Below the pieces are notes generated by a model. The model saw nothing but the letters and a program-made list of their open reading frames with translations, was not told the origin of the DNA and did not search any database. From Ligustrum vulgare (Eukaryota; Streptophyta; Magnoliopsida; Lamiales; Oleaceae), in assembly GCA_963555705.1 (NCBI GenBank), contig OY743190.1, positions 16,065,491-16,129,490 on the forward strand: a stretch of DNA of 64,000 nt. The letters are read 5' to 3'. The translations under genes were made by a program, and so were the position numbers. Shown here in pieces: positions 22,013 to 35,403 of this stretch (position 1 is its first letter; each line of letters starts with the position of its first letter).

Positions 22013-23229
22013 GTGCATAATTCTACCCGATGGTGGAAGCAAGGCACAGAACTGATAGCCACCAATAAACTAAATGTTCTGGATTCCTTCAATGCGCAGT
22101 GTTCTAAACAAGTCCTTCACTTTGTCGGCTGCATGTTTGAGTTGACAAAGCCAAATTCTAAATGCTTTATCGGTAAATTGTCGTTCTTCTGCATCTTGAA
22201 TATGAGTTTGGACCATTGGCTACAAACTTTGGAGCTCCTTGAACCTATCATGTAGCTCCCAACAAACTTTTGAAGACTTGCTTGACGACATCAAATATTT
22301 GCGTAAGTAGGAAATGTATTATTCTACAAACTTCAGCAACCTAAGAATCCGTGATGAATTGACAAAGGCAGCAACAGAATAATTCAACTTACAGTTGGCA
22401 AAAAGAAATATTGGCGAAAACAAATTTGAAAAGCAGGAAATGAAACTACCTCTTGAAAACAACATCAGGAGTAGCCGACGGAGCAACCGCATCTGTTATA
22501 TCAAATGTTGGTACTTCAGGAATTGGGAAAACAGGTCTTTGCCAATTCATCAATAATGACGACAAGGAAATGGAACATTTCCAAAATTTAAGAATATGAC
22601 TTTTTGTATCACGTGATTTCAATGTTAAAAGAACAATTAAAGCAGTAATTTAGTCATCAACAGAAATAAATGTTATTCAATGAACTTGAACATTCTGTAC
22701 AATGATGTGAAATCATTAAAACAAAAGAAATGTCTTCTTGTACTCGGTGATGGTTTTGATGCACTAAGGCCACTGTTCAAGTGTGGACTTGATGGAAGCA
22801 AGATACTTGTCAAAAAGTTGCAATGGCTCCAGGCAATTCTAATTCTGCACATTCCTTGAAGGATATGACAAATGATGACCGCTGGAAAATATTGGAAGGG
22901 GCGCCTTTCTTTTGATCAAACAAAAGAAGTGTAATTTCCTAATTTTCAAGCAACTGTCGAACAACTAATGTGGAAATGTGAAGGTATTCCTTTGGCTTCA
23001 AAATTCTCGGTGGTCACATGTGCTCCAAGACAGATGATAAAGAGTGGTTATACGTTCAGAATAGTAATCTTTGGAATTTGGAGGCTTATAAAAATAAAAT
23101 TTTACCTGCCCTACTTGTAAGTTACATGCATATGACGCTGTATCTCAAACACTGCTTTGTATTTTGCACGGTAATCCCAAAGAATTATGAAATCAAGGGT
23201 GAGAGATTAATCCGTATGCGGATGTCAAT
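22013..23229 (+). repeat. Satellite monomer 19 (frameshift type)
   Basis: 1,217 bp, from one deletion ('gtgaaatc') and one insertion ('gaaggggcgcc') cancelling. Left part X-like, right part as copy 15. Confidence 0.97.
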
Positions 23230-24447
23230 GTGCATAATTCTACCCGATGGTGGAAGCAAGGCACAGAACTGATAGCCACCAATAAACTAAATGTTCTGGA
23301 TTCCTTCAATGCGCAGTGTTCTAAACAAGTCCTTCACTTTGTCGGCTGCATGTTTGAGTTGACAAAGGCAAATTCTAAATGCTTTATCGGTAAATTGTCG
23401 TTCTTCTGCATCTTGAATATGAGTTTGGACCATTGGCTACAAACTTTGGAGCTCCTTGAACCTATCATGTAGCTCCCAACAAACTTTTGAAGACTTGCTT
23501 GACGACATCAAATATTTGCGTAAGTAGGAAATTTATTATTCTACAAACTTCAGCAACCTAAGAATCCGTGATGAATTGACAAAGGCAGCAACAGAATAAT
23601 TCAACTTACAGTTGGCAAAAAGAAATATTGGCGAAAACCAATTTGAAAAGCAGGAAATGAAACTACCTCTTGAAAACAACATCAGGAGTAGCCGACGGAG
23701 CAACCGCATCTGTTATATCAAATGTTGGTACTTCAGGAATTGGGAAAACAGGTCTTTGCCAATTCATCAATAATGACGACAAGGAAATGGAACATTTCCA
23801 AAATTTAAGAATATGACTTTTTGTATCACGTGATTTCAATGTTAAAAGAACAATTAAAGCAGTAATTTAGTCATCAACAGGAAATAAATGTTATTCAATG
23901 AACTTGAACATTCTCTACAATGATGTGGAAATCATTAAAACAAAAGAAATGTCTTCTTGTACTCGGTGATGGTTTTGATGCACTAAGGCCACTGTTCAAG
24001 TGTGGACTTGATGGAAGCAAGATACTTGTCAAAAAGTTGCAATGGCTCCAGGCAATTCTAATTCTGCACATTCCTTGAAGGATATGACAAATGATGACCG
24101 CTGGAAAATATTGGAAGGGCGCCTTTCTTTTGATCAAACAAAAGAAGAGTAAATTCCTAATTTTCAAGCTACTGTCGAACAACTAATGTGGAAATGTGAA
24201 GGTATTCCTTTGGCTTCAAAATTCTCGGTGGTCACATGTGCTCCAAGACAGATGATAAAGAGTGGTTATACGTTCAGAATAGTAATCTTCGGAATTTGGA
24301 GGCTTATAAAAATAAAATTTTACCTGCCCTACTTGTAAGTTACATGCATATGACGCTGTATCTCAAACACTGCTTTGTATTTTGCACGGTAATCCCAAAG
24401 AATTATGAAATCGAGGGTGAGAGATTAATCCGTATGCGGATGTCAAT
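23230..24447 (+). repeat. Satellite monomer 20
   Basis: 1,218 bp. Repeats copy 16 ('acaaaggcaaat', 'aaatttatta'), but with 'agtaaattcc' as in copies 18 and 21. Confidence 0.97.
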
Positions 24448-25665
24448 GTGCATAATTCTACCCGATGGTGGAAGCAAGGCACAGAACTGATAGCCACCAA
24501 TAAACTAAATGTTCTGGATTCCTTCAATGCGCAGTGTTCTAAACAAGTCCTTCACTTTGTCGGCTGCATGTTTGAGTTGACAAAGCCAAATTCTAAATGC
24601 TTTATCGGTAAATTGTCGTTCTTCTGCATCTTGAATATGAGTTTGGACCATTGGCTACAAACTTTGGAGCTCCTTGAACCTATCATGTAGCTCCCAACAA
24701 ACTTTTGAAGACTTGCTTGACGACATCAAATATTTGCGTAAGTAGGAAATGTATTATTCTACAAACTTCAGCAACCTAAGAATCCGTGATGAATTGACAA
24801 AGGCAGCAACAGAATAATTCAACTTACAGTTGGCAAAAAGAAATATTGGCGAAAACCAATTTGAAAAGCAGGAAATGAAACTACCTCTTGAAAACAACAT
24901 CAGGAGTAGCCGACGGAGCAACCGCATCTGTTATATCAAATGTTGGTACTTCAGGAATTGGGAAAACAGGTCTTTGCCAATTCATCAATAATGACGACAA
25001 GGAAATGGAACATTTCCAAAATTTAAGAATATGACTTTTTGTATTACGTGATTTCAATGTTAAAAGAACAATTAAAGCAGTAATTTAGTCTTCAACAGGA
25101 AATAAATGTTATTCAATGAACTTGAACATTCTGTACAATGATGTGGAAATCATTAAAACAAAAGAAATGTCTTCTTGTACTCGGTGATGGTTTTGATGCA
25201 CTAAGGCCACTGTTCAAGTGTGGACTTGATGGAAGCAAGATACTTGTCAAAAAGTTGCAATGGCTCCAGGCAATTCTAATTCTGCACATTCCTTGAAGGA
25301 TATGACAAATGATGACCGCTGGAAAATATTGGAAGGGCGCCTTTCTTTTGATCAAACAAAAGAAGAGTAAATTCCTAATTTTCAAGCTACTGTCGAACAA
25401 CTAATGTGGAAATGTGAAGGTATTCCTTTGGCTTCAAAATTCTCGGTGGTCACATGTGCTCCAAGACAGATGATAAAGAGTGGTTATACGTTCAGAATAG
25501 TAATCTTCGGAATTTGGAGGCTTATAAAAATAAAATTTTACCTGCCCTACTTGTAAGTTACATGCATATGACGCTGTATCTCAAACACTGCTTTGTATTT
25601 TGCACGGTAATCCCAAAGAATTATGAAATCGAGGGTGAGAGATTAATCCGTATGCGGATGTCAAT
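24448..25665 (+). repeat. Satellite monomer 21 (Y type)
   Basis: 1,218 bp. Y haplotype with 'aaggcacag' at its start and 'atcgagg' at its end. Confidence 0.97.
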
Positions 25666-26881
25666 GTGCATAATTCTACCCGATGGTGGAAGCAAGGCAC
25701 AGAACTGATAGCCACCAATAAACTAAATGTTCTGGATTCCTTCAATGCGCAGTGTTCTAAACAAGTCCTTCACTTTGTCGGCTGCATGTTTGAGTTGACA
25801 AAGCCAAATTCTAAATGCTTTATCGGTAAATTGTCGTTCTTCTGCATCTTGAATATGAGTTTGGACCATTGGCTACAAACTGTGGAGCTCCTTGAACCTA
25901 TCATGTAGCTCCCAACAAACTTTTGAAGACTTGCTTGACGACATCAAATATTTGCGTAAGTAGGAAATGTATTATTCTACAAACTTCAGCAACCTAAGAA
26001 TCCGTGATGAATTGACAAAGGCAGCAACAGAATAATTCAACTTACAGTTGGCAAAAAGAAATATTGGCGAAAACAAATTTGAAAAGCAGGAAATGAAACT
26101 ACCTCTTGAAAACAACATCAGGAGTAGCCGACGGAGCAACCGCATCTGTTATATCAAATGTTGGTACTTCAGGAATTGGGAAAACAGGTCTTTGCCAATT
26201 CATCAATAATGACGACAAGGAAATGGAACATTTCCAAAATTTAAGAATATGACTTTTTGTATCACGTGATTTCAATGTTAAAAGAACAATTAAAGCAGTA
26301 ATTTAGTCATCAACAGAAATAAATGTTATTCAATGAACTTGAACATTCTGTACAATGATGTGAAATCATTAAAACAAAAGAAATGTCTTCTTGTACTCGG
26401 TGATGGTTTTGATGCACTAAGGCCACTGTTCAAGTGTGGACTTGATGGAAGCAAGATACTTGTCAAAAAGTTGCAATGGCTCCAGGCAATTCTAATTCTG
26501 CACATTCCTTGAAGGATATGACAAATGATGACTGCTGGAAAATATTGGAAGGGCGCCTTTCTTTTGATCAAACAAAAGAAGAGTAATTTCCTAATTTTCA
26601 AGCAACTGTCGAACAACTAATGTGGAAATGTGAAGGTATTCCTTTGGCTTCAAAATTCTCGGTGGTCACATGTGCTCCAAGACAGATGATAAAGAGTGGT
26701 TATACGTTCAGAATAGTAATCTTCGGAATTTGGAGGCTTATAAAAATAAAATTTTACCTGCCCTACTTGTAAGTTACATGCATATGACGCTGTATCTCAA
26801 ATACTGCTTTGTATTTTGCACGGTAATCCCAAAGAATTATGAAATCAAGGGTGAGAGATTAATCCGTATGCGGATGTCAAT
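25666..26881 (+). repeat. Satellite monomer 22 (X type)
   Basis: 1,216 bp. X haplotype; first copy with 'actgtggag' (Leu to Val). Near-twin of copy 26. Confidence 0.97.
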
Positions 26882-28099
26882 GTGCATAATTCTACCCGAT
26901 GGTGGAAGCAAGGGACAGAACTGATAGCCACCAATAAACTAAATGTTCTGGATTCCTTCAATGCGCAGTGTTCTAAACAAGTCCTTCACTTTGTCGGCTG
27001 CATGTTTGAGTTGACAAAGCCAAATTCTAAATGCTTTATCGGTAAATTGTCGTTCTTCTGCATCTTGAATATGAGTTTGGACCATTGGCTACAAACTTTG
27101 GAGCTCCTTGAACCTATCATGTAGCTCCCAACAAACTTTTGAAGACTTGCTTGACGACATCAAATATTTGCGTAAGTAGGAAATGTATTATTCTACAAAC
27201 TTCAGCAACCTAAGAATCCGTGATGAATTGACAAAGGCAGCAACAGAATAATTCAACTTACAGTTGGCAAAAAGAAATATTGGCGAAAACCAATTTGAAA
27301 AGCAGGAAATGAAACTACCTCTTGAAAACAACATCAGGAGTAGCCGACGGAGCAACCGCATCTGTTATATCAAATGTTGGTACTTCAGGAATTGGGAAAA
27401 CAGGTCTTTGCCAATTCATCAATAATGACGACAAGGAAATGGAACATTTCCAAAATTTAAGAATATGACTTTTTGTATTACGTGATTTCAATGTTAAAAG
27501 AACAATTAAAGCAGTAATTTAGTCTTCAACAGGAAATAAATGTTATTCAATGAACTTGAACATTCTGTACAATGATGTGGAAATCATTAAAACAAAAGAA
27601 ATGTCTTCTTGTACTCGGTGATGGTTTTGATGCACTAAGGCCACTGTTCAAGTGTGGACTTGATGGAAGCAAGATACTTGTCAAAAAGTTGCAATGGCTC
27701 CAGGCAATTCTAATTCTGCACATTCCTTGAAGGATATGACAAATGATGACCGCTGGAAAATATTGGAAGGGCGCCTTTCTTTTGATCAAACAAAAGAAGA
27801 GTAAATTCCTAATTTTCAAGCTACTGTCGAACAACTAATGTGGAAATGTGAAGGTATTCCTTTGGCTTCAAAATTCTCGGTGGTCACATGTGCTCCAAGA
27901 CAGATGATAAAGAGTGGTTATACGTTCAGAATAGTAATCTTCGGAATTTGGAGGCTTATAAAAATAAAATTTTACCTGCCCTACTTGTAAGTTACATGCA
28001 TATGACGCTGTATCTCAAACACTGCTTTGTATTTTGCACGGTAATCCCAAAGAATTATGAAATCAAGGGTGAGAGATTAATCCGTATGCGGATGTCAAT
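26882..28099 (+). repeat. Satellite monomer 23 (Y type)
   Basis: 1,218 bp. Near-twin of copy 18 ('agggacag', 'ttacgtga', 'agtaaattcc', 'atcaagg'). Confidence 0.97.
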
Positions 28100-29315
28100 G
28101 TGCATAATTCTACCCGATGGTGGAAGCAAGGCACAGAACTGATAGCCACCAATAAACTAAATGTTCTGGATTCCTTCAATGCGCAGTGTTCTAAACAAGT
28201 CCTTCACTTTGTCGGCTGCATGTTTGAGTTGACAAAGCCAAATTCTAAATGCTTTATCGGTAAATTGTCGTTCTTCTGCATCTTGAATATGAGTTTGGAC
28301 CATTGGCTACAAACTTTGGAGCTCCTTGAACCTATCATGTAGCTCCCAACAAACTTTTGAAGACTTGCTTGACGACATCAAATATTTGCGTAAGTAGGAA
28401 ATGTATTATTCTACAAACTTCAGCAACCTAAGAATCCGTGATGAATTGACAAAGGCAGCAACAGAATAATTCAACTTACAGTTGGCAAAAAGAAATATTG
28501 GCGAAAACAAATTTGAAAAGCAGGAAATGAAACTACCTCTTGAAAACAACATCAGGAGTAGCCGACGGAGCAACCGCATCTGTTATATCAAATGTTGGTA
28601 CTTCAGGAATTGGGAAAACAGGTCTTTGCCAATTCATCAATAATGACGACAAGGAAATGGAACATTTCCAAAATTTAAGAATATGACTTTTTGTATCACG
28701 TGATTTCAATGTTAAAAGAACAATTAAAGCAGTAATTTAGTCATCAACAGAAATAAATGTTATTCAATGAACTTGAACATTCTGTACAATGATGTGAAAT
28801 CATTAAAACAAAAGAAATGTCTTCTTGTACTCGGTGATGGTTTTGATGCACTAAGGCCACTGTTCAAGTGTGGACTTGATGGAAGCAAGATACTTGTCAA
28901 AAAGTTGCAATGGCTCCAGGCAATTCTAATTCTGCACATTCCTTGAAGGATATGACAAATGATGACTGCTGGAAAATATTGGAAGGGCGCCTTTCTTTTG
29001 ATCAAACAAAAGAAGAGTAAATTCCTAATTTTCAAGCAACTGTCGAACAACTAATGTGGAAATGTGAAGGTATTCCTTTGGCTTCAAAATTCTCGGTGGT
29101 CACATGTGCTCCAAGACAGATGATAAAGAGTGGTTATACGTTCAGAATAGTAATCTTCGGAATTTGGAGGCTTATAAAAATAAAATTTTACCTGCCCTAC
29201 TTGTAAGTTACATGCATATGACGCTGTATCTCAAATACTGCTTTGTATTTTGCACGGTAATCCCAAAGAATTATGAAATCAAGGGTGAGAGATTAATCCG
29301 TATGCGGATGTCAAT
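28100..29315 (+). repeat. Satellite monomer 24 (X type)
   Basis: 1,216 bp. X haplotype but with the Y-type 'agtaaattcc' next to 'caactg', a local mosaic. Confidence 0.97.
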
Positions 29316-30533
29316 GTGCATAATTCTACCCGATGGTGGAAGCAAGGGACAGAACTGATAGCCACCAATAAACTAAATGTTCTGGATTCCTTCAATGCGC
29401 AGTGTTCTAAACAAGTCCTTCACTTTGTCGGCTGCATGTTTGAGTTGACAAAGCCAAATTCTAAATGCTTTATCGGTAAATTGTCGTTCTTCTGCATCTT
29501 GAATATGAGTTTGGACCATTGGCTACAAACTTTGGAGCTCCTTGAACCTATCATGTAGCTCCCAACAAACTTTTGAAGACTTGCTTGACGACATCAAATA
29601 TTTGCGTAAGTAGGAAATGTATTATTCTACAAACTTCAGCAACCTAAGAATCCGTGATGAATTGACAAAGGCAGCAACAGAATAATTCAACTTACAGTTG
29701 GCAAAAAGAAATATTGGCGAAAACCAATTTGAAAAGCAGGAAATGAAACTACCTCTTGAAAACAACATCAGGAGTAGCCGACGGAGCAACCGCATCTGTT
29801 ATATCAAATGTTGGTACTTCAGGAATTGGGAAAACAGGTCTTTGCCAATTCATCAATAATGACGACAAGGAAATGGAACATTTCCAAAATTTAAGAATAT
29901 GACTTTTTGTATTACGTGATTTCAATGTTAAAAGAACAATTAAAGCAGTAATTTAGTCTTCAACAGGAAATAAATGTTATTCAATGAACTTGAACATTCT
30001 GTACAATGATGTGGAAATCATTAAAACAAAAGAAATGTCTTCTTGTACTCGGTGATGGTTTTGATGCACTAAGGCCACTGTTCAAGTGTGGACTTGATGG
30101 AAGCAAGATACTTGTCAAAAAGTTGCAATGGCTCCAGGCAATTCTAATTCTGCACATTCCTTGAAGGATATGACAAATGATGACCGCTGGAAAATATTGG
30201 AAGGGCGCCTTTCTTTTGATCAAACAAAAGAAGAGTAAATTCCTAATTTTCAAGCTACTGTCGAACAACTAATGTGGAAATGTGAAGGTATTCCTTTGGC
30301 TTCAAAATTCTCGGTGGTCACATGTGCTCCAAGACAGATGATAAAGAGTGGTTATACGTTCAGAATAGTAATCTTCGGAATTTGGAGGCTTATAAAAATA
30401 AAATTTTACCTGCCCTACTTGTAAGTTACATGCATATGACGCTGTATCTCAAACACTGCTTTGTATTTTGCACGGTAATCCCAAAGAATTATGAAATCGA
30501 GGGTGAGAGATTAATCCGTATGCGGATGTCAAT
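29316..30533 (+). repeat. Satellite monomer 25 (Y type)
   Basis: 1,218 bp. Y haplotype with 'agggacag' at its start and 'atcgagg' at its end. Confidence 0.97.
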
Positions 30534-31749
30534 GTGCATAATTCTACCCGATGGTGGAAGCAAGGCACAGAACTGATAGCCACCAATAAACTAAATGTTC
30601 TGGATTCCTTCAATGCGCAGTGTTCTAAACAAGTCCTTCACTTTGTCGGCTGCATGTTTGAGTTGACAAAGCCAAATTCTAAATGCTTTATCGGTAAATT
30701 GTCGTTCTTCTGCATCTTGAATATGAGTTTGGACCATTGGCTACAAACTGTGGAGCTCCTTGAACCTATCATGTAGCTCCCAACAAACTTTTGAAGACTT
30801 GCTTGACGACATCAAATATTTGCGTAAGTAGGAAATGTATTATTCTACAAACTTCAGCAACCTAAGAATCCGTGATGAATTGACAAAGGCAGCAACAGAA
30901 TAATTCAACTTACAGTTGGCAAAAAGAAATATTGGCGAAAACAAATTTGAAAAGCAGGAAATGAAACTACCTCTTGAAAACAACATCAGGAGTAGCCGAC
31001 GGAGCAACCGCATCTGTTATATCAAATGTTGGTACTTCAGGAATTGGGAAAACAGGTCTTTGCCAATTCATCAATAATGACGACAAGGAAATGGAACATT
31101 TCCAAAATTTAAGAATATGACTTTTTGTATCACGTGATTTCAATGTTAAAAGAACAATTAAAGCAGTAATTTAGTCATCAACAGAAATAAATGTTATTCA
31201 ATGAACTTGAACATTCTGTACAATGATGTGAAATCATTAAAACAAAAGAAATGTCTTCTTGTACTCGGTGATGGTTTTGATGCACTAAGGCCACTGTTCA
31301 AGTGTGGACTTGATGGAAGCAAGATACTTGTCAAAAAGTTGCAATGGCTCCAGGCAATTCTAATTCTGCACATTCCTTGAAGGATATGACAAATGATGAC
31401 TGCTGGAAAATATTGGAAGGGCGCCTTTCTTTTGATCAAACAAAAGAAGAGTAATTTCCTAATTTTCAAGCAACTGTCGAACAACTAATGTGGAAATGTG
31501 AAGGTATTCCTTTGGCTTCAAAATTCTCGGTGGTCACATGTGCTCCAAGACAGATGATAAAGAGTGGTTATACGTTCAGAATAGTAATCTTCGGAATTTG
31601 GAGGCTTATAAAAATAAAATTTTACCTGCCCTACTTGTAAGTTACATGCATATGACGCTGTATCTCAAATACTGCTTTGTATTTTGCACGGTAATCCCAA
31701 AGAATTATGAAATCAAGGGTGAGAGATTAATCCGTATGCGGATGTCAAT
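30534..31749 (+). repeat. Satellite monomer 26 (X type)
   Basis: 1,216 bp. X haplotype with 'actgtggag', as copy 22. Confidence 0.97.
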
Positions 31750-32967
31750 GTGCATAATTCTACCCGATGGTGGAAGCAAGGGACAGAACTGATAGCCACC
31801 AATAAACTAAATGTTCTGGATTCCTTCAATGCGCAGTGTTCTAAACAAGTCCTTCACTTTGTCGGCTGCATGTTTGAGTTGACAAAGCCAAATTCTAAAT
31901 GCTTTATCGGTAAATTGTCGTTCTTCTGCATCTTGAATATGAGTTTGGACCATTGGCTACAAACTTTGGAGCTCCTTGAACCTATCATGTAGCTCCCAAC
32001 AAACTTTTGAAGACTTGCTTGACGACATCAAATATTTGCGTAAGTAGGAAATGTATTATTCTACAAACTTCAGCAACCTAAGAATCCGTGATGAATTGAC
32101 AAAGGCAGCAACAGAATAATTCAACTTACAGTTGGCAAAAAGAAATATTGGCGAAAACCAATTTGAAAAGCAGGAAATGAAACTACCTCTTGAAAACAAC
32201 ATCAGGAGTAGCCGACGGAGCAACCGCATCTGTTATATCAAATGTTGGTACTTCAGGAATTGGGAAAACAGGTCTTTGCCAATTCATCAATAATGACGAC
32301 AAGGAAATGGAACATTTCCAAAATTTAAGAATATGACTTTTTGTATTACGTGATTTCAATGTTAAAAGAACAATTAAAGCAGTAATTTAGTCTTCAACAG
32401 GAAATAAATGTTATTCAATGAACTTGAACATTCTGTACAATGATGTGGAAATCATTAAAACAAAAGAAATGTCTTCTTGTACTCGGTGATGGTTTTGATG
32501 CACTAAGGCCACTGTTCAAGTGTGGACTTGATGGAAGCAAGATACTTGTCAAAAAGTTGCAATGGCTCCAGGCAATTCTAATTCTGCACATTCCTTGAAG
32601 GATATGACAAATGATGACCGCTGGAAAATATTGGAAGGGCGCCTTTCTTTTGATCAAACAAAAGAAGAGTAATTTCCTAATTTTCAAGCTACTGTCGAAC
32701 AACTAATGTGGAAATGTGAAGGTATTCCTTTGGCTTCAAAATTCTCGGTGGTCACATGTGCTCCAAGACAGATGATAAAGAGTGGTTATACGTTCAGAAT
32801 AGTAATCTTCGGAATTTGGAGGCTTATAAAAATAAAATTTTACCTGCCCTACTTGTAAGTTACATGCATATGACGCTGTATCTCAAACACTGCTTTGTAT
32901 TTTGCACGGTAATCCCAAAGAATTATGAAATCGAGGGTGAGAGATTAATCCGTATGCGGATGTCAAT
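31750..32967 (+). repeat. Satellite monomer 27 (Y type, last)
   Basis: 1,218 bp. Y haplotype with 'agtaatttcc' restored; last copy with 'ttacgtga'. Confidence 0.97.
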
Positions 32968-34185
32968 GTGCATAATTCTACCCGATGGTGGAAGCAAGGC
33001 ACAGAACTGATAGCCACCAATAAACTAAATGTTCTGGATTCCTTCAATGCGCAGTGTTCTAAACAAGTCCTTCACTTTGTCGGCTGCATGTTTGAGTTGA
33101 CAAAGCCAAATTCTAAATGCTTTATCGGTAAATTGTCGTTCTTCTGCATCTTGAATATGAGTTTGGACCATTGGCTACAAACTGTGGAGCTCCTTGAACC
33201 TATCATGTAGCTCCCAACAAACTTTTGAAGACTTGCTTGACGACATCAAATATTTGCGTAAGTAGGAAATGTATTATTCTACAAACTTCAGCAACCTAAG
33301 AATCCGTGATGAATTGACAAAGGCAGCAACAGAATAATTCAACTTACAGTTGGCAAAAAGAAATATTGGCGAAAACAAATTTGAAAAGCAGGAAATGAAA
33401 CTACCTCTTGAAAACAACATCAGGAGTAGCCGACGGAGCAACCGCATCTGTTATATCAAATGTTGGTACTTCAGGAATTGGGAAAACAGGTCTTTGCCAA
33501 TTCATCAATAATGACGACAGGGAAATGGAACATTTCCAAAATTTAAGAATATGACTTTTTGTATCACGTGATTTCAATGTTAAAAGAACAATTAAAGCAG
33601 TAATTTAGTCATCAACAGGAAATAAATGTTATTCAATGAACTTGAACATTCTGTACAATGATGTGGAAATCATTAAAACAAAAGAAATGTCTTCTTGTAC
33701 TTGGTGATGGTTTTGATGCACTAAGGCCACTGTTCAAGTGTGGACTTGATGGAAGCAAGATACTTGTCAAAAAGTTGCAATGGCTCCAGGCAATTCTAAT
33801 TCTGCACATTCCTTGAAGGATATGACAAATGATGACCGCTGGAAAATATTGGAAGGGCGCCTTTCTTTTGATCAAACAAAAGAAGAGTAATTTCCTAATT
33901 TTCAAGCTACTGTCGAACAACTAATGTGGAAATGTGAAGGTATTCCTTTGGCTTCAAAATTCTCGGTGGTCACATGTGCTCCAAGACAGATGATAAAGAG
34001 TGGTTATACGTTCAGAATAGTAATCTTCGGAATTTGGAGGCTTATAAAAATAAAATTTTACCTGCCCTACTTGTAAGTTACATGCATATGACGCTGTATC
34101 TCAAACACTGCTTTGTATTTTGCACGGTAATCCCAAAGAATTATGAAATCGAGGGTGAGAGATTAATCCGTATGCGGATGTCAAT
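32968..34185 (+). repeat. Satellite monomer 28
   Basis: 1,218 bp. 'actgtggag', 'gacaggg', 'ctgtac' and 'cttggtgatgg' (CpG lost). Its counterpart is copy 32. Confidence 0.97.
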
Positions 34186-35403
34186 GTGCATAATTCTACC
34201 CGATGGTGGAAGCAAGGCACAGAACTGATAGCCACCAATAAACTAAATGTTCTGGATTCCTTCAATGCACAGTGTTCTAAACAAGTCCTTCACTTTGTCG
34301 GCTGCATGTTTGAGTTGACAAAGCCAAATTCTAAATGCTTTATCGGTAAATTGTCGTTCTTCTGCATCTTGAATATGAGTTTGGACCATTGGCTACAAAC
34401 TTTGGAGCTCCTTGAACCTATCATGTAGCTCCCAACAAACTTTTGAATACTTGCTTGACGACATCAAATATTTGCGTAAGTAGGAAATGTATTATTCTAC
34501 AAACTTCAGCAACCTAAGAATCCGTGATGAATTGACAAAGGCAGCAACAGAATAATTCAACTTACAGTTGGCAAAAAGAAATATTGGCGAAAACCAATTT
34601 GAAAAGCAGGAAATGAAACTACCTCTTGAAAACAACATCAGGAGTAGCCGACGGAGCAACCGCATCTGTTATATCAAATGTTGGTACTTCAGGAATTGGG
34701 AAAACAGGTCTTTGCCAATTCATCAATAATGACGACAGGGAAATGGAACATTTCCAAAATTTAAGAATATGACTTTTTGTATCACGTGATTTCAATGTTA
34801 AAAGAACAATTAAAGCAGTAATTTAGTCATCAACAGGAAATAAATGTTATTCAATGAACTTGAACATTCTCTACAATGATGTGGAAATCATTAAAACAAA
34901 AGAAATGTCTTCTTGTACTCGGTGATGGTTTTGATGCACTAAGGCCACTGTTCAAGTGTGGACTTGATGGAAGCAAGATACTTGTCAAAAAGTTGCAATG
35001 GCTCCAGGCAATTCTAATTCTGCACATTCCTTGAAGGATATGACAAATGATGACCGCTGGAAAATATTGGAAGGGCGCCTTTCTTTTGATCAAACAAAAG
35101 AAGAGTAATTTCCTAATTTTCAAGCTACTGTCGAACAACTAATGTGGAAATGTGAAGGTATTCCTTTGGCTTCAAAATTCTCGGTGGTCACATGTGCTCC
35201 AAGACAGATGATAAAGAGTGGTTATACGTTCAGAATAGTAATCTTCGGAATTTGGAGGCTTATAAAAATAAAATTTTACCTGCCGTACTTGTAAGTTACA
35301 TGCATATGACGCTGTATCTCAAACACTGCTTTGTATTTTGCACGGTAATCCCAAAGAATTATGAAATCAAGGGTGAGAGATTAATCCGTATGCGGATGTC
35401 AAT
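34186..35403 (+). repeat. Satellite monomer 29
   Basis: 1,218 bp. 'aatgcacag', 'gaatactt', 'gacaggg', 'tgccgtac'. Its counterpart is copy 33. Confidence 0.97.

Larger units (their letters stand above)
24448..32967 (+). repeat. Higher-order repeat: Y-X dimer (copies 21-27)
   Basis: Y copies (21, 23, 25, 27; 1,218 bp, 'ttacgtga', 'cttcaacagg') alternate with X copies (22, 24, 26; 1,216 bp, 'gtgaaatc', 'actgctgg', 'caaatactgc'), giving a 2,434-bp period. Copies 17-18 are an earlier X-Y pair of the same kind. Confidence 0.88.
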
